A DNA stretch of 45,692 nucleotides, from NCBI GenBank assembly GCA_937889225.1, contig CALAST010000092.1, positions 1-45,692 on the forward strand, written 5' to 3'. This stretch comes from an uncultured Lachnobacterium sp. Its GTDB lineage: Bacteria > Bacillota > Clostridia > Lachnospirales > Lachnospiraceae. The position numbers and the translations under genes were made by a program. Under the pieces are notes generated by a model. That model searched no databases. It saw only the letters and a list, made by a program, of their open reading frames with translations, and was not told where the DNA came from. How positions within the stretch are numbered: the stretch's first letter is position 1; each line of letters opens with the position of its first letter. Positions 32,823-41,915 of this stretch are shown here, in pieces.

Positions 32823-34289
32823 TTAAAATGATATCCTTTCAAAAAGTTTTGCCCAAAAATCTCGTTCATTATATATATTGCATCTTTTTCGTATATCCTC
32901 ATAAGCTCTATTTCCCATCCTTTGTAAACGCTCTCTATCATTACACAAAAGTTGCAAATGCTCTACCATTGTTTCAATATCTCCAATGTCAACAATATAT
33001 CCATTTAAACCATTTGTTATATCATCCTCCACACCGGAAGTATTAGTTACAACAGGAACAACTCCCATCGCCATTGCTTCTACTTGAGAAATACTATGCC
33101 CTTCAAATTCAGAACAACTAATAAAAATATCTTGTTTACTCCAAAAGTCAAATATTTTTTCGTGAGGAAGTAAACCTATATAAGCTATGTTTTTATCTAT
33201 ATTGTTATTTAAAATTTCCTTCTTTAATTCATTTTCATAATCACCTGAACCAGCAATTGTTATTACAAAATTCAATTTTCTTTGTTTTAATTTTTTTGCT
33301 ATTTCTATTAACATATCAACTCTTTTTTGAGTAATAGATATTCTCCCCGCATAACCTATATGTAATGGTTGATTTGATAAACTATATTTTTTCTTTATTT
33401 TTGGAAACTCCATATTCCAATTCATTATTAATATTTTCTCTTTTGGAAATCCAATATGAAATAATCTTTTATAAATCTTTTTACTAATCACAAGACAATA
33501 ATCTATTTCTTTTTTCCAAACACCATACACATCAAAATATATATCCTCATCATTATGAATAATTGAAATAATTTTCAAATTATTATTGGAGCAATTCTTA
33601 GCAACACATGCAGCTTGAAAAATTTCAAATGGGAAATTACAAATAACCATTGCATTTTTTTCTTTATTAAAAATACTCAAAGCTGCCTCAAATATATCAA
33701 TCTTATCTTTTTCATTTTCTCCAACTTCAATATTAGGAAAACTTTCATCAAGAATCTGTTTATTTGCATTTATTGGAAGAATATATTCGCCTTCATACCC
33801 TAATTGTTTTAATATATTCGCCAAACTATAACTCCATCTTTCAACTCCTCCTAAAACCATTCCACATGATAAATCAATAAAAATCTTTCGACCTTTACTA
33901 GTATTAAATATCTGTATTTCTGATGAATACAAATATTTTGCTTGTGCTTTTAATGTAGGTGCATCCAAAATAAAATTTGGTGATACAATTTTTTCTCTGT
34001 TTATTCCCATTTCACACAACTGTTTTCTTACTTCTTCCCAATGGCTCAATGAAAGAATAATCTTTTCATAGTTAACATCCATTAACTCTTTAGGATTTAT
34101 GACTATAATATTACATATTTTCTTCCCCCATAAATCTGAATTATTATCACAAAAAAATCGAGGTTGTCTACCATGCAGATTCCAAAAATCAAGCATTTCT
34201 TTTCCTAATTTTCCACACCCAAAAAAAATCACATTCTCAATTTTATAATTATTTTTCATACACTTTTCCCATATGACAGTTTCCAACAT
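32823..34289 (-). CDS. GT4-type glycosyltransferase with N-terminal Rossmann-like module
   Basis: A 488-residue protein. The N-terminus (about 18-100: NVIFFGCGKLGKEML, CDNNSDLWGKK, YEKIILSLSHWEEV) is the same kind of small Rossmann-like module as in three neighbours. From about 130 it is a GT-B glycosyltransferase of family 4: LGYAGRISITQKR, AYIGLLPHEKIFDFW, and CSEFEGHSISQVEAMAMG, with the EFEGxxxxxxEAM signature that holds the donor sugar. It would transfer a sugar from a nucleotide donor to a surface glycan. The start at 34289 sits 1 base past the upstream stop; an ATG 10 codons later has a GGGA site and is an alternative. Confidence 0.85.
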   Translation of the reverse strand: MLETVIWEKCMKNNYKIENVIFFGCGKLGKEMLDFWNLHGRQPRFFCDNNSDLWGKKICNIIVINPKELMDVNYEKIILSLSHWEEVRKQLCEMGINREKIVSPNFILDAPTLKAQAKYLYSSEIQIFNTSKGRKIFIDLSCGMVLGGVERWSYSLANILKQLGYEGEYILPINANKQILDESFPNIEVGENEKDKIDIFEAALSIFNKEKNAMVICNFPFEIFQAACVAKNCSNNNLKIISIIHNDEDIYFDVYGVWKKEIDYCLVISKKIYKRLFHIGFPKEKILIMNWNMEFPKIKKKYSLSNQPLHIGYAGRISITQKRVDMLIEIAKKLKQRKLNFVITIAGSGDYENELKKEILNNNIDKNIAYIGLLPHEKIFDFWSKQDIFISCSEFEGHSISQVEAMAMGVVPVVTNTSGVEDDITNGLNGYIVDIGDIETMVEHLQLLCNDRERLQRMGNRAYEDIRKRCNIYNERDFWAKLFERISF

Positions 34290-34290
34290 A

Positions 34291-35412
34291 TTAAATATAA
34301 TCTTTCAGAATCTTTATATATTTTTCTTCTGTTTTTAAATCTGAACATTCAAAAAAACTATTATTGTTAAGTGGCTTTATGAAAGTTTCTATATTTAATG
34401 TATTTTCAGAATCCATACAATAACGTCTGTTGGCATAAAATCCTTTCGTATCTACATCAGATAAAAAACCATATATTTTACCTTCTTTTTTCCCTGTATA
34501 ATCAATAATCAAATTATTACCATTTAGAATTGTTTGCATAACAACAGAATGATATCGCATACCTACACAAGCATAAGCATTCATAATCAAAGAATACATT
34601 GTATGTAGATTAATCGGTGAATGAAATATTTCAAATCCATCTATATCTTCTCCATCCAAAATAGACGCTATGCAATACCTATCATCTTCACCTATATAAA
34701 AATTATGCATTGGCATAAAATATACCTTATCTGCAATATCTTTTAATGCAAAAATTAATTCTCTCCATAATTCTTTATTATGGAGCAATCTCCTACTATA
34801 AACATTTTCAGAATAATCTCTAAAATTCACTATTATATTTCTGTTTGGATATCTAGTATTTTTTTTCTTATAGTTTTCAATCGATATAATAGCTGGGTCA
34901 GGCAACATGATTATTTTATTATTCAAACTGTATAAATGTAAAAGCTGCTCTACTGATTTAGAATCTCTCAATATAACAAGACTCGAAAGTTTTATAATAC
35001 TCTCCACTGTCTTTACATATATTTTCTGTTTTAAAGGTCCAATTCCTGCACCCATAATAATACAAGGAATATCTTTCTTTTTTGCAACTTCAAAGCTATA
35101 TTTTATTAAAAATAATTCCTCCAAATCCATTAATGGACCACCACCAAATATAACCATATTCGATTTCCTAATATTTTGAGTCAATTCTTCTTCATTTTTC
35201 ATATCAAAAATCGAAAATGTCATATTAGGAGCTGTTTGCTTAAATACATCTTTTTCCTCAATAAACGTTCTCTCCGAATAAAACGTATACAAACTTCCAA
35301 CTTGAATGTGTGTATTGGGAGATAAATTATTAAAAACAGACAAAATCCCATCAAATATTGCTTTATCTCCCATTGTTTCTGTACCATACCAACCCACGAC
35401 ACTAATTATCAT
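34291..35412 (-). CDS. Polysaccharide pyruvyl transferase family protein
   Basis: A 373-residue enzyme of the CsaB/WcaK family that adds pyruvate ketals from phosphoenolpyruvate to sugars of surface polymers. It shows the family GWYGTETMGDKAIFDGI start, FGGGPLMDLEEL loop, MGAGIGPL strand and a GMRYHSVVMQTI motif near residue 295, whose Arg-x-His is conserved. AGGAG stands 7 nt before the ATG, and the first 11 bases lie inside the radical SAM gene, so translation is coupled. Pyruvylated secondary-wall glycans can anchor S-layer proteins in Firmicutes; whether that holds here is inference. Confidence 0.85.
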   Translation of the reverse strand: MIISVVGWYGTETMGDKAIFDGILSVFNNLSPNTHIQVGSLYTFYSERTFIEEKDVFKQTAPNMTFSIFDMKNEEELTQNIRKSNMVIFGGGPLMDLEELFLIKYSFEVAKKKDIPCIIMGAGIGPLKQKIYVKTVESIIKLSSLVILRDSKSVEQLLHLYSLNNKIIMLPDPAIISIENYKKKNTRYPNRNIIVNFRDYSENVYSRRLLHNKELWRELIFALKDIADKVYFMPMHNFYIGEDDRYCIASILDGEDIDGFEIFHSPINLHTMYSLIMNAYACVGMRYHSVVMQTILNGNNLIIDYTGKKEGKIYGFLSDVDTKGFYANRRYCMDSENTLNIETFIKPLNNNSFFECSDLKTEEKYIKILKDYI

Positions 35413-36787
35413 AATCAGCTCCTATATATCTCATATTAGAATTTTTTATTCTGTCTTCATAAAGAAATCTTAAACCAGCACTAGAAAGCCAGTACATATA
35501 ATGTGAACAGCTTTCACAATACTTTTCTTTTATTTGCTCTATATACTCTTTACCTTCTTGCAAAATTTGAGTAGGCGACATTTCTAATCCATTTCCTAAA
35601 GAATTACTTCTTGTAGGACAAAATGCTATTTCTCCTTCTGGTAAAATAGTTGTCCATTCATTTTTATGGTATGGGCATAGTGCATACCTCTTTCCTGTTA
35701 GCAAATATAAATAAATTGCAAAATAACTTTCTCTTTGTGTTTGTAAATATTGTCCATAAAAAAATTCTGCCGCCATATATTTTGTTAGTTCATCGTTCTG
35801 CAAAAGAAAATCATCTGCTTTTTTATAATTGTTAATTCTTTTATTTATAGATGCTATATTGTAATTAACATTTATCCCCATTTTCTCTGCCCAAACAACT
35901 ACTTCATTTATTCTCCAAATATTATTTTTTGTAACAGTACATATAACATCTAAATTATCAACATATTTTGAGATATTCTGCTTGATTATTTCAATTGTTT
36001 TCTGTGCATTATAAAATGCATCATTCCTTCCTCTATGCTGATCTTGTACTTTTCCGATTCCATCTATTGAAATAGATAAATTTAAGTACACTTTTCCTTC
36101 ACATATTTTTTTAATTTCAAGTAAATCTCGTATAATTTTGTCCGTAAAAAATCCATTTGAAATAATATTAAATTGTTTAATATTAGGAACCAAATGAATT
36201 ATCGTTTTAATATATTCACATAAATCATTTCGTAAAAATGGTTCTCCACCATTTATGCCTATCGTTTTTACATTCAAATATAATGCATCAATAATAACTC
36301 TCTCCATCTGCTCTAATGACATATGTTCTTTATACACTAATTCATGCATACCACACATTACACAATTAAAATTACATTTATATGTAATCGGAAATTGTAT
36401 TGTATTAGGATTTAAACACTCTATCTCTTTTTCTTCTTTCTCTCTTAGCAGAATATTAAAAATATCTAAATCCCCATATTTAAGAATATCCTTTTTCAAA
36501 TATCCCAATTCCAATAATTGGTTTTCAATTTCTCTTATATGGTTAAAAACAGATATTATAATAACTATATCTTTACAATTTCGAGGACTACACACAGGTA
36601 TGCCCATCAAATTTTTTCCTTGTTTATTTTCGTTATTATCCCATATCTCTGTTACTTCATACCCTACCTCTCGCAACAAATGAATACTCTTTTCTCCGAA
36701 ATCACCTACACCAAAAATTATTATCTGTTTTGTATTTAGTTGCAAAAGTAAATTATTCATTTTTTTATCTACAATGTCTGTTTTCAT
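35402..36787 (-). CDS. Radical SAM/SPASM-like protein with N-terminal Rossmann-like module
   Basis: A 461-residue protein. N-terminal module (about 18-105: QIIIFGVGDFGEKSI, WDNNENKQGKNLMGIPV, DIVIIISVFN) matches its neighbours. A radical SAM domain follows (about 130-340) with CNFNCVMC (the CxxxCxxC cluster motif), INGGEPFLR and SISIDG. The tail has a SPASM-like set of cysteines (CPYHK, CPTRS, CESC), which may bind further clusters. It could carry out a redox, epimerising or methyl-type change on a glycan or on a peptide; the context favours sugar or surface protein modification. The order between a propeller protein and a pyruvyltransferase gives no substrate. Confidence 0.8.
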   Translation of the reverse strand: MKTDIVDKKMNNLLLQLNTKQIIIFGVGDFGEKSIHLLREVGYEVTEIWDNNENKQGKNLMGIPVCSPRNCKDIVIIISVFNHIREIENQLLELGYLKKDILKYGDLDIFNILLREKEEKEIECLNPNTIQFPITYKCNFNCVMCGMHELVYKEHMSLEQMERVIIDALYLNVKTIGINGGEPFLRNDLCEYIKTIIHLVPNIKQFNIISNGFFTDKIIRDLLEIKKICEGKVYLNLSISIDGIGKVQDQHRGRNDAFYNAQKTIEIIKQNISKYVDNLDVICTVTKNNIWRINEVVVWAEKMGINVNYNIASINKRINNYKKADDFLLQNDELTKYMAAEFFYGQYLQTQRESYFAIYLYLLTGKRYALCPYHKNEWTTILPEGEIAFCPTRSNSLGNGLEMSPTQILQEGKEYIEQIKEKYCESCSHYMYWLSSAGLRFLYEDRIKNSNMRYIGADYDN

Positions 36788-36797
36788 AAATTCACTC

Positions 36798-37898
36798 TCA
36801 ATCCATTTTCATAATTCCAAAAATCCATTCTTTACAATTGATAATTTCACTTTCATATAAAATTTCTGCATTTCTATTACATAACTGATACTCCAATAAT
36901 TCATTTTTTGATATACTACCTGTTTTTTTCCATTCAATGTTTTTATTCTTTACATCCAGTATTAATATCTTATCTGTATTAGAGGGAAACAATATTAACT
37001 TATCTTTTATTATTTGATATCCATAAAACCATACTGTCGAATTCATATTTTTATTAACATTCACATTTTTTTTATTAATATCTATACTGGACGTTTCACC
37101 ACTTATTAAATCTATTATTAAAAAAATGGAATGATTTCTTGGAATGAAAATAGCTTTATTATTCAAAAAAACAGTTTTTATATATGGGATATAATTTTCT
37201 TCAATATTCTCACAATTATTTTCAAATTCAGTGAAACTTCCATTTATACAATCCCAACAAATAATAGTTTTCGAATTTTCTTGTGTAATCCATGCTTTAT
37301 TTTCATAAAAATCAATAGAATATGGCATAGCATTATCTATATTAATTACATGTTCTATTATTTCTCTATTGTTTAAATCTACTTCTAAAATCACATTATA
37401 TCCTCTCAACGGAAGATATATGTTTCCACTATATTCAGTACAATAAAACAAAGAGGCATCTGTATATTTTATGCCTAATGCAGATGTAACAGTTCCCCAC
37501 CAACTATGTCTTTCAAATGTTCTATCTATAATATCAAATATACATAAATCCACACCCAAAGTTCTTGGTATGAATAATATTTTTCTATCCAAAATAATAT
37601 TTACTGTTGTCAAATCATTTATCTTATATTTCGGAATAATTACACCAAATTCTTTCGTAAACACATTATATAAATCAATTTCATTACCATATGTTGGTAT
37701 AAATAATAAATCATTTTTATCTAAATAAATTGCTTTGTGCAAATATTGAATATCTATATGTTTATTATAGAAACTTCCAATATATCTATTTTCGTTCTCT
37801 TTCACACAAAATAAACCATTACACAGATTAGAAGATACTAAGAACTCTTTGCCATTATCCATATATGCATCTTGGAAATTTAAATATAAATCATTCAT
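36798..37898 (-). CDS. Beta-propeller repeat protein of the surface locus
   Basis: A 366-residue protein built of six or seven related units of about 45-55 residues. Each has a strand of the form LFIPxxxN then hydrophobic-D, as in LLFIPTYGNEIDLYNV, ILFIPRTLGVDLCIFD, IYLPLRGYNVILEVD, AIFIPRNHSIFLIID and LILFPSNTDKILILD. This is the pattern of a beta-propeller (Kelch/PQQ-like). No signal peptide, so it acts in the cytosol. The start at 37898 has GGGAG upstream; an extension to 37979 adds a hydrophobic piece without a ribosome site. Likely a binding or scaffold protein in glycan assembly; no catalytic residues recognised. Confidence 0.65.
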   Translation of the reverse strand: MNDLYLNFQDAYMDNGKEFLVSSNLCNGLFCVKENENRYIGSFYNKHIDIQYLHKAIYLDKNDLLFIPTYGNEIDLYNVFTKEFGVIIPKYKINDLTTVNIILDRKILFIPRTLGVDLCIFDIIDRTFERHSWWGTVTSALGIKYTDASLFYCTEYSGNIYLPLRGYNVILEVDLNNREIIEHVINIDNAMPYSIDFYENKAWITQENSKTIICWDCINGSFTEFENNCENIEENYIPYIKTVFLNNKAIFIPRNHSIFLIIDLISGETSSIDINKKNVNVNKNMNSTVWFYGYQIIKDKLILFPSNTDKILILDVKNKNIEWKKTGSISKNELLEYQLCNRNAEILYESEIINCKEWIFGIMKMD

Positions 37899-37941
37899 TA
37901 TTTTCTCCCATATTAAAAATATAAAATAAACTTTTAAGAAT

Positions 37942-37972
37942 GTTGGAGTTACCATAAAACGGTAACTCCAAC
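37942..37972 (-). terminator. Hairpin after the secreted surface protein gene
   Basis: 12-bp perfect stem GTTGGAGTTACC (37942-37953) / GGTAACTCCAAC (37961-37972), 7-nt loop. The following minus-strand tract (ATTCTTAAAAG) is only moderately T-rich, so it may be a partial terminator that lowers expression of the downstream glycan genes relative to the surface protein. Confidence 0.6.
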
Positions 37973-37988
37973 TCTGCATAAAAATATA

Positions 37989-39245
37989 TTATCTCTTAAT
38001 TGTAAAGGTTAACTCAGTAGTATCTGTATCATTCAAGAAAATCGTAAATACTCTATCTGCTGTATTACTAGAACCTAACATAGCATCTACAAATGCACTA
38101 TCTAAAACTAAACCTGCATCTGTTACAGAATATTTATCTGTTGTGATTGTGCCACCATTACAATCAACTCTTGTTACTAGAGTTGCTCCTAATGTTCCAG
38201 AACCCAAACTCATAGGAATAGTTAAATCTTGACCAGCATTTGCATCTGCAGTAATAGTAAAGGTATTACCATTTGTAAGAGTTGGTGCTGCATTAGCCGG
38301 TGCCACATTTTCACTTCCCACAAATGCATGTGTATTTGTAACAATAGTTGCAGCATCATAATTTTCATCTGTTAAACCGTTGAATGCATATGTAACAGTT
38401 GTGCCAATATCAGCTGTCTGCCAATCTGCTAATGTATTTACTTTACCACTGAAACGGAATACAGCAGAGCCATTCTGACTTGCAGCAACATTCTTAAATG
38501 CTGTTCCGGCTGCCTGTGTATCATCATAATTATTATAGTAAGTAATATAATCTGCTTCGTCCAAGACAAACTTGAGCTTTGTTCCATTTGTTGTGTCAAT
38601 CGCAACTTTCTCGCTAGTTGCATAGTTACCTGCTGCTGCTGTTGTATCAATCATGTCTGTTGTAACTGCACCTTCATCTGCCACTTCATAGTCATTAGTA
38701 TTATTACCATCGCCATCCGTTCCATCTGCAGAAGTATCTGGATCAGAAGTATTGATATAATAAACTGTATCTGAGCCAACAGTTCCTTTCAATAATGCCA
38801 CACTTGTAGTGAAATCATCAGACTTTACAAATGTTGTACCAGTTGCCGAAGTTTCGCTTACTGCACTAGGAATCTGAGCCTGAAGGAATGCAATCTTATT
38901 TGTGTTTGTTTCTGTAACACCAGCTTCTGTGGTAGCAAAAGTTACATCGTCACCTTTTGTCGCATTTAATGTAACATCTAAAGCAACGGCTACATTACTT
39001 TTGTTGATGAATGCAAAATCATCCGATGTAATGGAAGAACCATTTCCTAACTGTTCAAACGGGTCAATATAAAATTTTAATGTTGTAGGAACGCTTACCT
39101 TGTAAATAGGTGGTTTCACCTCTGTACCTACAGTAACATTACCACTTGCACCTGAAGTAACTCCATCTACTGCTGCCAATGCGGTTGTTCCTACGGAAAG
39201 TACCATCATTGCTGCTAACATTGCAGTCACGATTCTTTTTTTCAT
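37989..39245 (-). CDS. Secreted Thr/Ala/Asp-rich surface protein
   Basis: A 418-residue exported protein. A clear Sec signal peptide (KKR, then AMLAAMMVLSVGTTALA) ends at about residue 24. The mature part is acidic, rich in T, A, D, G and N, with no Cys until one near the C-terminus and few aromatic residues, as in extracellular beta-sandwich proteins. An early block PPIYKVSVPTTLKFYIDPFE followed by FINKSNVAVALDVT is shared by many clostridial secreted proteins. No LPXTG or other anchor. AAGGAGG 9 nt before ATG predicts strong translation. Thr-rich sequence and the glycan genes downstream suggest it might be a glycosylated surface layer or filament protein; this is inference. Confidence 0.75.
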   Translation of the reverse strand: MKKRIVTAMLAAMMVLSVGTTALAAVDGVTSGASGNVTVGTEVKPPIYKVSVPTTLKFYIDPFEQLGNGSSITSDDFAFINKSNVAVALDVTLNATKGDDVTFATTEAGVTETNTNKIAFLQAQIPSAVSETSATGTTFVKSDDFTTSVALLKGTVGSDTVYYINTSDPDTSADGTDGDGNNTNDYEVADEGAVTTDMIDTTAAAGNYATSEKVAIDTTNGTKLKFVLDEADYITYYNNYDDTQAAGTAFKNVAASQNGSAVFRFSGKVNTLADWQTADIGTTVTYAFNGLTDENYDAATIVTNTHAFVGSENVAPANAAPTLTNGNTFTITADANAGQDLTIPMSLGSGTLGATLVTRVDCNGGTITTDKYSVTDAGLVLDSAFVDAMLGSSNTADRVFTIFLNDTDTTELTFTIKR

Positions 39246-39396
39246 TTTTCATTTCCTCCTTGAAAAAATTATGTATATTTCATCAACCATAATCTCATAT
39301 CTTACTCTCTAAAAACGGGCTTTTTTTGATTCCCACACTCCTCCTTTCCTATGAGATAAAATATGATGATTAAAAAATCTGTTGATAAGCAATTTA

Positions 39397-39909
39397 TTAT
39401 TCTTCAACTATCAATGTAATATTTACACCAAAGCTACTATCTTCTGTCCCATCTTCATTCCATAGAGTATACTGGCATACTGCTCCATATGTACCTGCCT
39501 CTAAATCCTTATCCAATACAATTTCTTTTATCATGCTTCCCACAGGAATAATTGTTGAAGAATAGATGACTTCCTCATCCAATATAATTTCAAACGAAAT
39601 CGGAAGATGGTTTACACCTCCATTTGCCAGATATGCATCACTAGATGGACTGGTCCCATTTGGAAAATGCCATATCGTGTTCATGTTCACTTCGAACATC
39701 CCCTCTGGTTCTTTACTATGAATCGTTTCTTGTATCTGTGCAAGATTCGATTCATCTACTACAAGAGCACCACCATTTATCGACTTTTTCTCTGGCTTTA
39801 ACATGTGATAGCCAATCACACATATAATTACAATTACGATTGCAAAACCTACAATCAAAATACCATGTGTTAATGTAAATTTTCTTTTTGTTGAATTTCC
39901 TACACTCAA
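39397..39909 (-). CDS. Membrane-anchored extracellular protein
   Basis: A 170-residue protein with a basic N-terminus (STKRK), one membrane helix (ILIVGFAIVIVIICVIGYHML, split at about residues 16-36), and an outside domain of beta type (FEVNMNTIWHFPNG, SFEIILDEEVIYSS, AGTYGAVCQYTLW). I recall similar proteins next to secreted VPTxLxFYIDP-type proteins in clostridia. The start is a TTG at 39909, with AGGAG 9 nt upstream; another TTG three codons earlier is too close to that site. It may assist assembly or anchoring of the secreted protein encoded 151 bases downstream. Confidence 0.65.
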   Translation of the reverse strand: MSVGNSTKRKFTLTHGILIVGFAIVIVIICVIGYHMLKPEKKSINGGALVVDESNLAQIQETIHSKEPEGMFEVNMNTIWHFPNGTSPSSDAYLANGGVNHLPISFEIILDEEVIYSSTIIPVGSMIKEIVLDKDLEAGTYGAVCQYTLWNEDGTEDSSFGVNITLIVEE

Positions 39910-40037
39910 TTTTTCCAATCTCCTATCCTAAAAATCTTTAATATAGTTCATACGTAATATCCATTCATGAAATATACCTAATATATTCTTATTCTTAAAA
40001 ATCTATTTATCAGAAAACATTCTTAATAAACTTATAT

Positions 40038-41513
40038 TTATTCATATGTTATCTCCACATCCTGTATCATCACCGGCATTCCTACTTTCTGACACAATTG
40101 TACGACACTGCTTGGGTCCCCATAATAGGCATCTGCCAAGCCGATTGCTCTGTCCAAATCAGGTGTATCATCATAAATACCCCAATTTTCTTCTTTGTAC
40201 TGTTGTACAATTCTTATATATTGCTCTGCAACCTCTGGTCGCATGGATTTCATCGTGCTTTGCATCAATGGATGTGGTCTCCACAAAAGCACAACATCCT
40301 CTTTTGCTTCCTGAAATACTTTCAGTACATCTTCTATTTTTTTCAAATAACTGTCACTATGTTCTAAAAATGCAGAAAGGCTTGTATTATAAAAAACAAT
40401 CTTTTTATTACTTCCATCTGATTTTTGAATAATCAATTGCCATTCTTGCGGGATTTCTAAATCTTCTCTTTCGGTATTTACCACCTTATCCATTTTTGGC
40501 GAACCAAGTCCTAAGATTTTTTCTTCCCATTTCTGCTTTGTATCTTCTCCCTGCCATTTAGTTAGGACTTTTACATATACTTGTTTCATCCGTTCCGACT
40601 GAACAATAACTTTATCTGCATAAAGTACCGCAGGTACTTTACAGAAATGAGACATACTTTCTACAGCTTCTTCATTTTCAATATCCACTTCACTTAATAC
40701 GAAATACGGAATATAAATCAAATTTTCTGTATACTCTTTTAATTTCTTTGAATAAAAATTTGGGTGTACACTCGTCACCAAATTATATTCATCATAAGGA
40801 TTATGAATAAATATCTTATCCGGTCGATGTTCCTCAAAATCAAATGCCTCATAATGTGTAATAGGCACATATTTCGGGTATAAATCCCCTTCATAATGCA
40901 GTTCTCCAAAACTTCCGTCTGCATTTCTGTCAAAATAGGGAATTGGAATTACATAGGCATCACAGTTTGGGTCTTCATCTGCCGCTTTCCATACACTTTC
41001 CAAAGAATCCCACATGGATGCTTTATATGGAAGAAATACCACTTCTTGCTTTGCGATGATGTCATTTTTTATGCTGTTTTCTATCTGTTCTAATAGAATT
41101 TTCAAATCTTTATATAACTTATCTGTATTCGCCAAATACTCTCTTTTTTGACAGATTTTATCAGAAACTATAAACGATTTGTCTTTCTCATATTTTTCAT
41201 CTGAAACTATAAACTGTTGATTTGTCTGATAGTTGTTATCAAAACCAACCATCTCTTGTTCTGATGAAAGCCTCATTACTTCTTCATATATCTGATAAAC
41301 CATCTCACAATATCTTTCTAACATTGGAACAATATGTTTTCCCTCTGCCTTTTCTATAAGATTTTCAATGATTATCATTCCATCCTGAGCATCTTCCAGC
41401 AAACCTAACATCAATGACAGATTATTTTTCTCTATATTCTTTTTGATTTCTTCGTGAGCCTGTTTCAGTAATTCAAGAAAATTACAAATTTGCTCTTTTT
41501 GTGCTTTTCTCAT
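40038..41513 (-). CDS. CDP-glycerol glycerophosphotransferase-like protein
   Basis: A 491-residue protein. The N-terminal 140 residues are helical and charged. From about 155 to 480 it has a GT-B-like fold resembling the CDP-glycerol glycerophosphotransferase group: VVFLPYKASMWDSLESVWKA, IFIHNPYDEYN, and a C-terminal LLWRPHPLM and YYGDPSSVV, where the RPHP and GDPSS-type loops match the donor-binding loops of TagF-like enzymes. It would transfer an alditol-phosphate unit, which fits the CDP-alditol genes at the far end of this cluster. The ATG at 41513 has GGGAG 8 nt upstream; an earlier TTG is a weaker choice. Confidence 0.65.
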   Translation of the reverse strand: MRKAQKEQICNFLELLKQAHEEIKKNIEKNNLSLMLGLLEDAQDGMIIIENLIEKAEGKHIVPMLERYCEMVYQIYEEVMRLSSEQEMVGFDNNYQTNQQFIVSDEKYEKDKSFIVSDKICQKREYLANTDKLYKDLKILLEQIENSIKNDIIAKQEVVFLPYKASMWDSLESVWKAADEDPNCDAYVIPIPYFDRNADGSFGELHYEGDLYPKYVPITHYEAFDFEEHRPDKIFIHNPYDEYNLVTSVHPNFYSKKLKEYTENLIYIPYFVLSEVDIENEEAVESMSHFCKVPAVLYADKVIVQSERMKQVYVKVLTKWQGEDTKQKWEEKILGLGSPKMDKVVNTEREDLEIPQEWQLIIQKSDGSNKKIVFYNTSLSAFLEHSDSYLKKIEDVLKVFQEAKEDVVLLWRPHPLMQSTMKSMRPEVAEQYIRIVQQYKEENWGIYDDTPDLDRAIGLADAYYGDPSSVVQLCQKVGMPVMIQDVEITYE

Positions 41514-41915
41514 GTTCCAAGCTCCCAATTTCTACATCTATTTCCAAATCTATAACCATTTCAGAAATAACTATTTTTTATCTCATTACAAAACAAATTT
41601 GAATGAATTTGCCAACATTACATTTCTTTTATTAATATGGCATATTGGTCATCTTCCGATGATGCAAGTTCTGTTTCCTCCCCTGCTTCGCTCCCTGCTA
41701 CATCTGTATCTCTACAGTTCACATGGTCTTGGCATATCCAATCCGTAATCTGCGATTACCTTCTAATGCCGTTTTATTTTTTCTATGACAAGTGAAGTAC
41801 TGTTACTCACTCCCGCAAATATGCAGGCTTACTTGCACTTGTATTCTGAAAAACTCCCACTTAGTCCATTTTTGGTAAAATCCATGATTTATCTAAATGG
41901 TCATTTTTTGGAATC
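41514..41915 (-). other. Non-coding region between the TnpB-like gene and the glycan cluster
   Basis: 402 bases without a gene. The part next to the TnpB stop (41649-41842) folds into many hairpins when read on the minus strand and is listed as a putative RNA. The remainder to 41514 is AT-rich and may carry the promoter of the glycan cluster; no clear consensus box was chosen. Confidence 0.6.
41649..41842 (-). ncRNA. Putative structured RNA, candidate guide-RNA scaffold for the TnpB-like protein
   Basis: Read on the minus strand, this tract, starting 74 bases after the TnpB stop, has five nested or successive stems. One is a 12-bp stem with one bulge, ACAAGTGcAAGTA/TACTTCACTTGT (41842-41830 / 41799-41788), enclosing CCTGCA/TGCGGG, where a U-G pair forms only on this strand. 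Another is GGCAT/ATGCC (41770-41766 / 41735-41731) enclosing GTAATC/GATTAC. CTGTA-GAGA-TACAG (41717-41704) and TCATC-GGAA-GATGA (41662-41649) both have GNRA-type tetraloops. TnpB guide RNAs are known to be encoded at and beyond the 3' end of tnpB with the guide last, so this is the expected place. The RNA boundary and the guide segment are not determined. Confidence 0.5.
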
